A DNA stretch of 64,000 nucleotides, from positions 110,738 to 174,737 of the forward strand of contig CANRFZ010000004.1 in assembly GCA_947630025.1 (NCBI GenBank), given 5' to 3'. The notes under the pieces were generated by a model. That model was given only the letters and a program-made list of their open reading frames with translations, was not told where the DNA came from and made no database searches. Shown here in pieces: positions 51,632 through 60,555 of the stretch (its first letter is position 1; each line of letters begins with the position of its first letter). The position numbers and the translations under genes are program-made. This stretch comes from an uncultured Lachnospiraceae bacterium (GTDB lineage Bacteria > Bacillota > Clostridia > Lachnospirales > Lachnospiraceae).

Positions 51632-53311
51632 CTAATGAAAATACTGTTTTGCCGCCGCCAGAACTGTCAGCGCCATCGTCTTATCTGTCACATTTCCTTT
51701 TAGGAACATCTCAGTCAGATCATCCCGAAGCCAATTGTTGAACACTTCATTTTTTATCTCACGTTCATAATAACTCTGAAAAAACTGTTGTATACCGATG
51801 TCTGCATCATACCACGCATCAATCGGGTTCATATTGTCTTTATCCGGCATCTTCAACATCCGCTTGGCCGCCGCCATCAGCAGTCTCTCCGTCGTCCTGA
51901 TCTTCCTGAAAAAGATATGGCTTTCCAGCGGCCTGACACCACCCCACTTTTCCCAACCGAACCGAGTCGCGCCGGGATATTTTTCTTTCATCCATCGCAG
52001 ATAAATATGATGCCGGTTTCGATAGGCAAACGGAAGCGAGAAAACAGTATCGAGGAAATCCACATCCATAAACGGCGACGCCGTTTCCACAAAGTGCTGT
52101 CGGATCATATACGAGGACTGCGCTCCCAGAATGCCTCTCGTATATACCGCAAACATCTCCTGACACGGATATGCCTTTAAAATAGCCGGATCAAACTCAT
52201 ATTGCAGCCGTTCGGAGTAGCGGTGCAGGCCAAACCGCGGCGCAGAATCATTGAACTGCTTATCATAATAGAAAGTGGACAGGATCGCATCCCCTATCAT
52301 CCCGGTATGTTCGATACCGAATCTGTCTCCGTTCAGAGCCGCCAGACACCGCTGCCCGCCGGAAATCCCGGAATAAAGAGCCGCGCCGTTATTCATCGAT
52401 ACGATATCTTCCACGTCGTATAGCCACTTTGCGTCATCCAGCGACTTAAACATATATTCATGGCCCAAGGCAACCGCTATCTGCTTAGAAATCTTATCAT
52501 CCGCGTACCCCGCCTGACAGTACGTTAGATTGAGCTGGTCGGTGTACCCCATGTCATGCGCCACCCACGCGACCATGCGGCTATCCAGTCCGCCGCTTAA
52601 ATCGACCAGATGACGATATCCGTATTCCCTGTCTTTGCCAAACTCCCGGCGGATAGCTTCCCGGAACGCCGCATCGACCTTCTCGATAGCCTCCTCCTCT
52701 GTCACGGAGACTTCCTCATGGCGGATAAAATAATACCGTGTGGTGGATATTTCTCCGCCTGCGATATCCGCATACTGCCCCGGCAGAAGCCGGTGAATCT
52801 CCCGTACGAACGTACTGTCGTCCAACATAGAACCGTAAGTCAGCATATACTGTGCCGCCACCGGATTAAAATGATAAGCAGCACCGTTGGCCCGCAACAC
52901 ACGCACCATAAATTCGACACAGTTCGACACCATCCAGCTATCCTGCGTGCAATAATAGTAGACGGCCTTATTAGAAACCTGATCCGTAAATACCGTAAGC
53001 CTGCGCTCTGTTTCTTCATACAGATACCCGCAGAACCCACCCCGGAGTTTCTGGAGAAACGTTTCCGTATTTTCCCATATCGACGAGGTAAAGACATTCT
53101 GCCAATCGGAGCCTGTTCCTTCCGCAAAAGCGCTTTTGTTTACCACGTATCCGTCCATGAAGCACACTGTTCTGCCGTCCGACGCAAATACGCCGTCTTC
53201 GGGAAATTTGTTCAGCAGATGCCTGTATTGGAAGCATACTCCCAGATCTTCCGTTTCTCCAAGGCATTCGATATTCAGATTTTTTGCCGCCAGCCAGCCG
53301 AACTGCTCCAT
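51632..53311 (-). CDS. Asparagine synthase-like amidotransferase with degenerate glutaminase domain
   Basis: A 559-aa AsnB-like protein. The synthetase domain has the PP-loop LVDLSGGLDSRMVAW near residue 230. The N-terminal glutaminase-like domain keeps its scaffold (FASDGRTVCFMDGYV, LRGGFCGYLYEE) but the protein begins MEQFGW, so the N-terminal Cys nucleophile of class II glutaminases is absent. Ammonia must come from elsewhere or the enzyme may form another amide, as in beta-lactam-synthetase-like relatives. It is placed between wbpG and the wbpE-like aminotransferase, which fits amidation of a uronic acid (inference). Confidence 0.82.
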   Translation of the reverse strand: MEQFGWLAAKNLNIECLGETEDLGVCFQYRHLLNKFPEDGVFASDGRTVCFMDGYVVNKSAFAEGTGSDWQNVFTSSIWENTETFLQKLRGGFCGYLYEETERRLTVFTDQVSNKAVYYYCTQDSWMVSNCVEFMVRVLRANGAAYHFNPVAAQYMLTYGSMLDDSTFVREIHRLLPGQYADIAGGEISTTRYYFIRHEEVSVTEEEAIEKVDAAFREAIRREFGKDREYGYRHLVDLSGGLDSRMVAWVAHDMGYTDQLNLTYCQAGYADDKISKQIAVALGHEYMFKSLDDAKWLYDVEDIVSMNNGAALYSGISGGQRCLAALNGDRFGIEHTGMIGDAILSTFYYDKQFNDSAPRFGLHRYSERLQYEFDPAILKAYPCQEMFAVYTRGILGAQSSYMIRQHFVETASPFMDVDFLDTVFSLPFAYRNRHHIYLRWMKEKYPGATRFGWEKWGGVRPLESHIFFRKIRTTERLLMAAAKRMLKMPDKDNMNPIDAWYDADIGIQQFFQSYYEREIKNEVFNNWLRDDLTEMFLKGNVTDKTMALTVLAAAKQYFH

Positions 53312-53350
53312 AGTCTTATACTTCCCAATACCGCCAAGATATACCGCTTC

Positions 53351-54484
53351 TCACTTTGCCTGCGCCAAGGCTTCCCTGATACTGCCGCATACCGCCTCGA
53401 TCTGTGCATCCTCCAGATAGGGATGCATCGGCAGGGACAGACATCTTTCGCAGATGCTCGCAGTCCGAGTGCAAGACACCGCTTCCACCTGTCGATCGGA
53501 AAACGCCTGCTGCATATGCATGGGCTTTTTGTAATACACCGCACTGGGTATCCCGTTCTCCCGCAGCCGTTCTATCACCCGGTTCCGCTCTCCAGCATCC
53601 TGCAGGCAGATCGTGTACTGCGCCCAGCCGGAGCGCATCCCGTCTAAGATCACCGGAATCTTTACCTGCCCGCATAGCTGCTGATTATATTTCTCCGCCG
53701 CCCGCTCACAGGCAGATATTTCCTCTTCAAAAAATTTTAATTTTGCCGACAATACCGCGGCCTGCATAGTGTCCAGCCGGGAATTTATGCCGACACGGAC
53801 ATTATCGTACTTATCCGCGCCTCTGCCGTGCACACACAACGATCTGAGTTTTTCCGCCCAAAGGTCGTTATCTGTAAAAACTGCGCCGCCGTCTCCATAA
53901 CAGCCAAGAGATTTGGCCGGGAAAAATGAAGTCGTAGAGATATCGCCAAAGCTGCACGCGGGCCTGCTATCGATTCTGCCGCCGAATCCCTGTGCCGCAT
54001 CCTCCAAAATCAAAAGACCGTACTCCTCGGCCAAGGCGCGTATCTTCTCATATTCCGCCGGCTGCCCGAACAAATCCACCGCTACGACAACTCTGGGCCG
54101 CAGCGCAGTGTGGTGAATCACATACTCGACCGCATTTCTCAGACTGTCACAGTCGATATTATAAGTATCCTCCCTGACATCCACAAAAACCGGAGTGGCG
54201 CCCACAAGAGGAACAACTTCTCCGCTGGAAAAAAAAGTGAAGTCCGGCACAAACACCGCGTCGCCCGCGCCGATATCCCACGTCATCAGCGCAAGCTGCA
54301 ACGCATCTGTCCCATTGGCACAGGTAACGCAGTGCTTAACTCCCGTATACGCGGCCAGCTCGTCCTCCAGTGCCCGAACCTGCGGTCCGCTGATGAACTG
54401 GCTGGTGTCCAGCACAGACTGTATAGCAGAATCGATCTGCACTTTATGAATCTGATACTGCTTGTTTAAATCGCGGAACTGCAT
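53351..54484 (-). CDS. wbpE: DegT aminotransferase, WbpE type
   Basis: A 377-aa PLP aminotransferase. The PLP lysine is Lys191 in SFFPAKSLGCYGDGGA, a motif typical of WbpE/WlbC enzymes that aminate C3 of UDP-3-keto-GlcNAcA. LEDAAQGFGG (residues 160-169) is the ring-stacking segment. The pathway partners are present: dehydrogenase (57148), acetyltransferase (54466) and 2-epimerase (58226). Its start overlaps the 3' end of the acetyltransferase gene by 19 bases. Confidence 0.9.
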   Translation of the reverse strand: MQFRDLNKQYQIHKVQIDSAIQSVLDTSQFISGPQVRALEDELAAYTGVKHCVTCANGTDALQLALMTWDIGAGDAVFVPDFTFFSSGEVVPLVGATPVFVDVREDTYNIDCDSLRNAVEYVIHHTALRPRVVVAVDLFGQPAEYEKIRALAEEYGLLILEDAAQGFGGRIDSRPACSFGDISTTSFFPAKSLGCYGDGGAVFTDNDLWAEKLRSLCVHGRGADKYDNVRVGINSRLDTMQAAVLSAKLKFFEEEISACERAAEKYNQQLCGQVKIPVILDGMRSGWAQYTICLQDAGERNRVIERLRENGIPSAVYYKKPMHMQQAFSDRQVEAVSCTRTASICERCLSLPMHPYLEDAQIEAVCGSIREALAQAK

Positions 54485-55047
54485 ACTACAAATCGAATCC
54501 TTTCCTTATCAGTCTTCTCGTATTCCCTGCCGCATTTATCACAGTGTAATCTGTTGTCCAGAATATTTCCGCACCGGCACACCCATCCGGTCTGTCTGGC
54601 AGGCACCCCCGCCATCAGCGCATATGGCTTTACGTCCGTTGTGACCACAGCCCCCGCCGCTATCATGCAGTATTCTCCCAGCTCATGACTGCATACTATT
54701 GTGGCATTGGCGCCGATTGTGGCGCCGCGGCGAACCAGAGTGGGTTTATAGCCGGCGCTTCCTTTCGGATATTCCGCCCTAGGTGTCAGATCATTGGTAA
54801 AAACCATCGACGGCCCGCAGAAAACACCGTCTTCCAGCTCCACGCCTTCATAGAGCGAAACATTATTCTGTATCTTACAGTTATCGCCTATTTTGACATG
54901 ATTGGAAACATTGACATTCTGGCCCAGCGTACAGTTCCTGCCAATTCTTGCGCCGCTCTGGATATGGCAGAAGTGCCATATTTTAGTATTGTCTCCGATC
55001 TGCACGTTTTCGTCGATATAACTGCTCTCATGAACGAAATAATTCAT
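54466..55047 (-). CDS. wbpD: Hexapeptide N-acetyltransferase, WbpD/WlbB type
   Basis: A 193-aa left-handed beta-helix acetyltransferase. Family-diagnostic stretches include FVHESSYIDENVQIGDNTKIWHF at the start, GQNVNVSNHVKIGDN, VFTNDLTPRAEYPKG and PTLVRRGATIGANATIVC. These match WbpD, which N-acetylates the C3 amine of UDP-GlcNAc(3NH2)A. A C-terminal CRCGNILDNRLHCDKCG stretch looks like a zinc ribbon. ATG 55047 follows a GGAGA site; a longer frame upstream overlaps no signal. Confidence 0.9.
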   Translation of the reverse strand: MNYFVHESSYIDENVQIGDNTKIWHFCHIQSGARIGRNCTLGQNVNVSNHVKIGDNCKIQNNVSLYEGVELEDGVFCGPSMVFTNDLTPRAEYPKGSAGYKPTLVRRGATIGANATIVCSHELGEYCMIAAGAVVTTDVKPYALMAGVPARQTGWVCRCGNILDNRLHCDKCGREYEKTDKERIRFVVCSSAI

Positions 55048-55090
55048 AGGCACATCTCCACCTTCGCACTCCATTCGACAAGCGCATAGC

Positions 55091-55486
55091 CTATATCATC
55101 ACTTTTGCCGTTCCTTTGACGACTTCCTGCCGCTCTTGGTTCAGGACGCTCGTTGATAACCGAACAATATTATCCTCTATCGCCTCGACAATAACATATA
55201 CCGTAACTGTATCTCCGATATAAACCGGCCTACAGAATCGAAGGGATTGTTCCAGATAGATGCTGCCCGGTCCGGGAAGATACATACCCAATACCGTAGA
55301 AATAAATGATGCTACCAGCATACCGTGACAGACTCTTGCACCGAACCTCGTCTTTCCTGCAGCTTCTTCGTCCATATGCACAGGATTAAAATCACCGCAT
55401 ATTTTGGCAAAATCACATACATCCTGCTCCGTTATTGTTTTAGACACCGAGGCGTTATCCCCTATCCTGATCTTTTTATCCTGCAT
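55091..55486 (-). CDS. MaoC-like (R)-hydratase
   Basis: A 131-aa hot-dog-fold protein of the MaoC/PhaJ family: the FAKICGDFNPVHMDEEAA stretch near residues 28-46 carries the Asp-x4-His hydratase pair, and FGARVCHGMLVASFIS follows. Such enzymes hydrate enoyl-CoA to (R)-3-hydroxyacyl-CoA. Beside an LpxD-like acyltransferase it could supply a hydroxyacyl group for N-acylation of a sugar amine, as 3-hydroxybutyryl groups are in some surface sugars (inference). It lies in tight series between the acetyltransferase and the LpxD-like gene. Confidence 0.85.
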   Translation of the reverse strand: MQDKKIRIGDNASVSKTITEQDVCDFAKICGDFNPVHMDEEAAGKTRFGARVCHGMLVASFISTVLGMYLPGPGSIYLEQSLRFCRPVYIGDTVTVYVIVEAIEDNIVRLSTSVLNQERQEVVKGTAKVMI

Positions 55487-55496
55487 ATAATAAATA

Positions 55497-56408
55497 TTAT
55501 TTATTCCTTTCGCGAATAATTCTGGCTGGAATCCCCACTGCCACTTTATTTGGCGCTATATCCCTAGAAACCATAGTGCCGATCCCAATCACGGTATCTG
55601 CCCCAACGCTGCACTGATTTTTAACAATGCTGCCCACTATATATGCGTTTTCACCAACGTGCACACTCCCATATAATTGGGAGCATATCACAGTTGCATT
55701 TGATTCAATATAGTTATTATGACCAATATGCGTTGACGGAGCGATTTTAACGCCGTCTCCAATTACAGTGTCTCCCATTGTCCCTCTGGCAATATTGGTG
55801 TGGGAACCTATGAAAACAGAATCCCCTATTATAACACCGCCATGGTGCAGTATCATCTCTTTGGTATGATCTGCTGTTTCAAAATACCCGAATCCATCCT
55901 CACCGATCACCGTCATCGCCTGAATACAACAATTTTCTCCGATGCTTACCCTATTTTTTATTACGACATTATCGGAAATCTTTGTGCCGTTTCCGATCAA
56001 AACCTCCCCGGTAATCGAACAATTATTGCCAATCGTCACGTTCTCACCAATCTTTACCAGATCGCCGATTACAGTATTGCTTCCGATATCTGTCCCCGTG
56101 TCGCCATCTGAGAAAAAACGGTTTAGAACTGAGAAAAAAACGGCTTTCGGCGTTGGAGTTATAATAACTCCTATGTTATCTCCTCTATAATTTATCATCT
56201 GATCAGTAACAACAACCCCGCCTGACAGACTGCTAAAATCATACAGGCAATTTGAGTCAGCCTTTTTGATCCACGTGATACTTCCGGCCCGCAGATGCTC
56301 CAACTGGCAGTACCCATTTACACTCTGCTCGCGATCGCCGGCATATTCGGTCGTATAGTGATTGCCTTCTAAGTATTCCAATACTTCTTTTACTTGAATC
56401 ATCCGCAT
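55497..56408 (-). CDS. LpxD-like sugar N-acyltransferase (hexapeptide repeats)
   Basis: A 303-aa protein with an N-terminal LpxD-type substrate domain (residues ~1-100) and a long hexapeptide beta-helix (SNTVIGDLVKIGENVTIGNN, then SISENCCIQ-like turns). LpxD normally adds a hydroxyacyl chain to UDP-sugar amines. In a Gram-positive without lipid A, a role in acylating a surface amino sugar with a short hydroxyacyl group made by the adjacent MaoC protein is plausible (inference). The acyl acceptor His of LpxD may lie in APSTHIGHNNYIES near residue 225. It overlaps the deacetylase gene by 10 bases. Confidence 0.85.
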   Translation of the reverse strand: MRMIQVKEVLEYLEGNHYTTEYAGDREQSVNGYCQLEHLRAGSITWIKKADSNCLYDFSSLSGGVVVTDQMINYRGDNIGVIITPTPKAVFFSVLNRFFSDGDTGTDIGSNTVIGDLVKIGENVTIGNNCSITGEVLIGNGTKISDNVVIKNRVSIGENCCIQAMTVIGEDGFGYFETADHTKEMILHHGGVIIGDSVFIGSHTNIARGTMGDTVIGDGVKIAPSTHIGHNNYIESNATVICSQLYGSVHVGENAYIVGSIVKNQCSVGADTVIGIGTMVSRDIAPNKVAVGIPARIIRERNK

Positions 56409-57136
56409 ATTTCATTCAATCCCAGCACCGACTCCAGATCGGTAAAATTGTTCTTATAGTTATCATAGCGCTCTCTATTTGCCCCGCAGATAAATGACTT
56501 GACAGTATCGTGAAGATCTTTTTCCTCATCATAATACCAAAACGAATGTGTCAATATCTGCAGCCGCCTGTATTCTCCGGAAGTCAAAATAGATTCTACC
56601 GGTTCCCGCCAATTTCTTCGGGAATCCGAAATATACTTAAATTCCTTAAAGAACAACCGCCCATATGAATTTGTCATACCCGGTATCTGCAGATCCCCCT
56701 CCAAGATCTGTCGGCTTGGCCTGTGCATAGACACAATGTTAACGTTCTTCTCAGTCACCGTTTTTAACTGCTCTGCTTCGCACAGTATTTTCTCACGGAT
56801 GGTATGCGTATCCAAGGCCAGCTCTCCATATACTGTCTGATCAAAATGAAGACCAATTTCATGGCCTAAATCTATTATATCGCGGATGACCTTTCGGTTA
56901 TGTCGTGAGAAAATATTATAAAAATCGCCGGTAACAAGGACAAAATAAGTGCTCTTTACGCCTTTCTCCCACTCGAACCGTGCAAACTCCAACGCTTTAT
57001 CCAGACTATTGTCGATATCATGTCTCAAAATTACGCAACGATCGAATGATTCCCAATTATAATAATCCGCTATTTTATATCCTTGTTCTTGTATAATAGC
57101 TAACAATCTCCCATAACTATCAAATGTAAAATCCAT
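56399..57136 (-). CDS. Polysaccharide deacetylase-like protein
   Basis: A 245-aa NodB-fold protein: CVILRHDIDNSLDKALEF near residue 31 with the metal-binding HD pair, STYFVLVTGDFYN, GHEIGLHFDQTVYG near 92-105, and a MHRPSR stretch near 145. Family members remove N-acetyl groups from GlcNAc-type sugars or act on related substrates. No signal peptide is visible, so it is probably cytoplasmic and acts on a nucleotide- or lipid-linked sugar, preparing an amine for the LpxD-like acyltransferase encoded next to it (inference). Confidence 0.82.
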   Translation of the reverse strand: MDFTFDSYGRLLAIIQEQGYKIADYYNWESFDRCVILRHDIDNSLDKALEFARFEWEKGVKSTYFVLVTGDFYNIFSRHNRKVIRDIIDLGHEIGLHFDQTVYGELALDTHTIREKILCEAEQLKTVTEKNVNIVSMHRPSRQILEGDLQIPGMTNSYGRLFFKEFKYISDSRRNWREPVESILTSGEYRRLQILTHSFWYYDEEKDLHDTVKSFICGANRERYDNYKNNFTDLESVLGLNEICG

Positions 57137-57147
57137 ATTTTCACCGT

Positions 57148-58224
57148 TTATCTGCCAAATCTTCCTTTAAAATCCATCGTACTGCACTCCCGCAGCGGAA
57201 GTTTAACAATGCTCCCCGTCGCTGCCGACTGATAGACTGCCAGCACCAGTTCCAGCGCTCTTTTGCCTGCTTCGGCATCGACGTAGGGGTGTCTGTCGTT
57301 CCGTATGGCGTCAATCACATCCGCATACAACGGCGTATGCCCATAGCCGTATACATTAGGCGGGTTTTCATGGAAACGCTGCTTCACTTCTTCCGGATCG
57401 TCAAGCATATCCGAGAAACGCCATTCCTCAATGATATTCACCGACTGCCCGCCGGCTTTGACTGTTCCTTTTTCGCCGAACAGATATAACGTTTCCTCAA
57501 GATTCCGCGGATATACGTCAGTCGTTCCCTCAATAATGCCGTAGGAACCGTTCTTGAATTTTACAAGCGCGATTCCCAGATCTTCCGCTTCTATATAATC
57601 GTGATGAAGCCTGTCCGTCATTCCTACGACTTCCTTCACTTCGTCACCCATCATCCAGCGGAGCAGATCAATGTTGTGGATACACTGGTTCATCAGCGCC
57701 CCGCCGTCCTGCTCCCAAGTTCCGCGCCAGCTTGCCCGGTCATAATATTCATGATCCCTGCACCACCTGATATGGGCGGTGCCATAGAACATTTTGCCAA
57801 AACGTCCTTTTTCGACGGCATCCCTTATTTTCTGAATAGACTTGTTAAACCTGTTCTGGTGGCAGGCGCATACTTTTAATCTCGTCTCTTTGGCTTTCGC
57901 AATAATTCGATCCGCATCCTCAATGGAAAGCGCAATCGGCTTCTCAATGATCAGATTGCAGCCCTGATCCAGACAATCCAGCGCAATCTGAGCGTGTTTG
58001 CCGCTCTCCGTGGCGATGGCTACCAGTTCTGGTTTTTCCTTGGCAAGCATTTCATGATAATCTGTATAACGCTTTACGTTTTCGTCCAATTCAAACTTTA
58101 CCGCTTTGTCATTCATATTGGCGGTTACTATATCACAGATTGCCACGAACTCTAGCTGATTTGCTTTCGCCGCCGCGATATGATTCGGTGATATCCTGCC
58201 GCATCCGATCAGCGCATATTTCAT
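57148..58224 (-). CDS. wbpB: Gfo/Idh/MocA oxidoreductase, WbpB/WlbA type
   Basis: A 358-aa NAD(P)-dependent oxidoreductase: N-terminal ALIGCGRISPNHIAAAK, catalytic EKP motif in LIIEKPIAL near residue 95, and a C-terminal substrate domain with WCRDHEYYDRASWRGTWEQDGGALMNQCIHNIDLLRW. WbpB/WlbA oxidises C3 of UDP-GlcNAcA before WbpE amination; the presence of WbpE, WbpD and WbpI homologues beside it supports this. The UDP-GlcNAc 6-dehydrogenase (WbpA) that would feed it was not found in the window. Confidence 0.87.
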   Translation of the reverse strand: MKYALIGCGRISPNHIAAAKANQLEFVAICDIVTANMNDKAVKFELDENVKRYTDYHEMLAKEKPELVAIATESGKHAQIALDCLDQGCNLIIEKPIALSIEDADRIIAKAKETRLKVCACHQNRFNKSIQKIRDAVEKGRFGKMFYGTAHIRWCRDHEYYDRASWRGTWEQDGGALMNQCIHNIDLLRWMMGDEVKEVVGMTDRLHHDYIEAEDLGIALVKFKNGSYGIIEGTTDVYPRNLEETLYLFGEKGTVKAGGQSVNIIEEWRFSDMLDDPEEVKQRFHENPPNVYGYGHTPLYADVIDAIRNDRHPYVDAEAGKRALELVLAVYQSAATGSIVKLPLRECSTMDFKGRFGR

Positions 58225-58225
58225 G

Positions 58226-59314
58226 TTAATCCCCCTGTTGCTTCAAGATATATTCTTCCATCAGATCCACCATTTTATCGGCGGCATGGCCATCTCCATA
58301 AAAACATGGCCGTTCCTCCTTTGGTATTCTGACGGCATTCTTGCCAAATTTTAACGCCTTTTCTACACTTGGCCCATCTTCTGGATTCATTTTCAGTATC
58401 CAATTAGCTTTTACCAGATCATCCCAGATGTCCGCTTCCAACATAAATACGCATTTGGCTCCTGCAAATGATGATTCTTTGGACACTCCCCCGGAATCTG
58501 TGACGATCAATCTGGCTTTATTCATCAAGGCGACCATTTCCAGATAACCTACCGGCTCCACGATCCGAAAATTGTCAATGCCTAACGCAGCATCCCACAG
58601 ATTAAAATATTTCAACTGCTTTCGTGTTCTGGGGTGCATGGGACAAACAATCTCCCCTTCCAGCCGATCAATAAACTTCAATATGCTCAGCATCCGATCT
58701 TTGTCCCCTGTATTTTCCTGTCTATGCCATGTCAGCAGGATCATATTTCCACTATCGTTTTTTTTGTCCATACTTTGTCCTGCATCTGCGGCAAGAAACA
58801 TATCATACATGATATCGCCGGTCAAAAAGGCTTTTTTATCTAACCCCTCAGAGCAGGCATTTTCAAGCGATATCTGATCCGGACAAAATAACAGATCAGA
58901 CAGATGATCTGCCACAATACGATTGTATTCTTCCGGATTCCCTCGATAGTGCGTTCTTGTCCCTCCCTCCACATGAGCGATGGGAATATTCAGCTTGGCT
59001 GCGGTAACGGCTCCTGCAAGAGTCGTATCCGTATCGCCATAAAGAATAAGAAATTCCGGTTGTATCTGCACAAGCTGCTTTTCAAATCCAAGCATAACGC
59101 CCGCCGTGATCTCCGCATGACTTCCGCTTCCCACTTTCAAATTGACATAGGGCTGCGGTATATTCAATTCCTTAAAAAACACATCAGACAGACTTTCATC
59201 ATAGTGCTGGCCACTGTGTATAATACATTGTTCATAATTTCTTGCTTGCAGTGCACGATATAGCGGCGCCAATTTGATAAATTGCGGTCTGTTGCCAACC
59301 AAATGCAGTATCAT
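58226..59314 (-). CDS. wbpI: Non-hydrolysing UDP-sugar 2-epimerase, WecB/WbpI type
   Basis: A 362-aa 2-epimerase of the WecB family: HLVGNRPQFIKLAPL at the start, SGQHYDESLSDVFF, YGDTDTTLAGA, HVEGGTRTHYRGNPEEYNRIVADHLSD near residues 128-155, and VTDSGGVSKES near 280. Unlike the NeuC pair it has the VEGG..R..EE-NR signature of the non-hydrolysing class. WbpI inverts C2 of UDP-GlcNAc(3NAc)A to the ManNAc(3NAc)A form. It is directly next to the wbpB-like gene (1-base gap). Confidence 0.9.
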   Translation of the reverse strand: MILHLVGNRPQFIKLAPLYRALQARNYEQCIIHSGQHYDESLSDVFFKELNIPQPYVNLKVGSGSHAEITAGVMLGFEKQLVQIQPEFLILYGDTDTTLAGAVTAAKLNIPIAHVEGGTRTHYRGNPEEYNRIVADHLSDLLFCPDQISLENACSEGLDKKAFLTGDIMYDMFLAADAGQSMDKKNDSGNMILLTWHRQENTGDKDRMLSILKFIDRLEGEIVCPMHPRTRKQLKYFNLWDAALGIDNFRIVEPVGYLEMVALMNKARLIVTDSGGVSKESSFAGAKCVFMLEADIWDDLVKANWILKMNPEDGPSVEKALKFGKNAVRIPKEERPCFYGDGHAADKMVDLMEEYILKQQGD

Positions 59315-59320
59315 ATTTTT

Positions 59321-60439
59321 CTAATCCTCTATAAAATTTATAATCGGCCGCATAGCAGAAGAAACTCCGACATGGTCAACCGCATATTTTCTAATAATCC
59401 CGGCGATATCTCGTTTATTCCATCCTGTTGCCAATATACTGCGATAAAAATCTACAACTTTAGATATATCTACTGTCTGAGGGCCATTCTCAAAATTCTT
59501 CACATACTTATAGTCATCATCCAAGACGTCAATTTCGCAGCCTGTAATCTGCAGCATACCCTTGGCCAGACATTCCCGCGTTTTAAGTGCGCTGAGTTTT
59601 CCTGAGAAACCCGATTTATATACCCCAAACGACGCCAGCGCAATATCGCTCTTATCATACATTTCATCCAACTCGTCACCAGACATTGTAGGGTAAAACG
59701 TAATATAGTCGCCTAACCCATATTTTTCTGTCAGTTCCTGATATTTCGGCTTCTCCGGACCATCGCCTACCAGCATCAGGTACACGCGGAATTTTCTTTC
59801 CTGACCACTATAGTACTCGTGCAACCCCTCTATCACACGCTCGTAACCGTGATGACGCTGCATATAGGCAACGCCGATCATCGTGAGCTGATCCTCTCGA
59901 TACTCGCCCCGCACCATGCGCACACTATCCACATTGATACCGTTGATTGTCTGTATCGCAGGCACGCCGAAGATCTCCTCATCCTTCGTATAAGTCACGA
60001 ATCTGTCCACATATTTTTTCTGCCTGCCGCGATAAATCCGCTCCTTGATATAAAAAGGCCAAGCATTCCATTTGCCGAAATCATCCTTATCATAGGGGTA
60101 GGTGAAAATTTCAATAATGATCTTGCATTTCGGGAATTTCTGCTTCACCCGCCGCAGGAAATTCACATACGCCCGGTCTGCGACAGTCCTGCGGATATAG
60201 AGAAACGCCGGCTCCTCCAGCTGTCCGAGCGCCGAATCATAATCACGGCTGATGGAACAGGTCGGGGAAAGCCCGATCACCCGCTGCAGCAGCGACCGGT
60301 GCAGCGTCTCCACCTCTATCTCCCGCATCTCATAATACTTGCGGAATTCTTCCATCTGCATATCTATCTTTTTGGCAACGCCGATTGAAGTGCGTCCCTC
60401 AAAGTGAATATAATATCCCTTTTTCATGCTCCCCGCCAT
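59321..60439 (-). CDS. Glycosyltransferase (GT-B, GT4-like)
   Basis: A 372-aa glycosyltransferase: YIHFEGRTSIGVAKKIDMQM in the acceptor domain, LTMIGVAYMQRHHGYERVIEGL at the start of the donor domain, LMLVGDGPEKPKY, and FGVYKSGFSGKLSALKTRECLAKGM with the GT4-type donor Glu/Lys region. It is the first gene after a good minus-strand promoter (60479-60507). ATG 60439 is kept as the start; ATG 60427 is in frame but sits only one base after GGGGAG. The sugar is not predictable from sequence. Confidence 0.85.
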   Translation of the reverse strand: MAGSMKKGYYIHFEGRTSIGVAKKIDMQMEEFRKYYEMREIEVETLHRSLLQRVIGLSPTCSISRDYDSALGQLEEPAFLYIRRTVADRAYVNFLRRVKQKFPKCKIIIEIFTYPYDKDDFGKWNAWPFYIKERIYRGRQKKYVDRFVTYTKDEEIFGVPAIQTINGINVDSVRMVRGEYREDQLTMIGVAYMQRHHGYERVIEGLHEYYSGQERKFRVYLMLVGDGPEKPKYQELTEKYGLGDYITFYPTMSGDELDEMYDKSDIALASFGVYKSGFSGKLSALKTRECLAKGMLQITGCEIDVLDDDYKYVKNFENGPQTVDISKVVDFYRSILATGWNKRDIAGIIRKYAVDHVGVSSAMRPIINFIED

Positions 60440-60478
60440 AGCAGATCCGAGTCCAACTTCGCTTAGTAAATATCAAAA

Positions 60479-60507
60479 ATTATACCATAAATACTTATAA
60501 CTTGCAA
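60479..60507 (-). promoter_or_regulatory. Sigma-A promoter internal to the minus-strand cluster
   Basis: On the minus strand TTGCAA (60507-60502), 17-base spacer, TATAAT (60484-60479), with a predicted start near 60472. It would drive the glycosyltransferase at 59321 and the Wbp-type genes after it. Both hexamers and the spacing are the same as in the invertible promoter. Confidence 0.75.
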
Positions 60508-60555
60508 ACCGGACTCAATTTACCTTTGATCCAAACACACTTTTCCTCTCACCGC

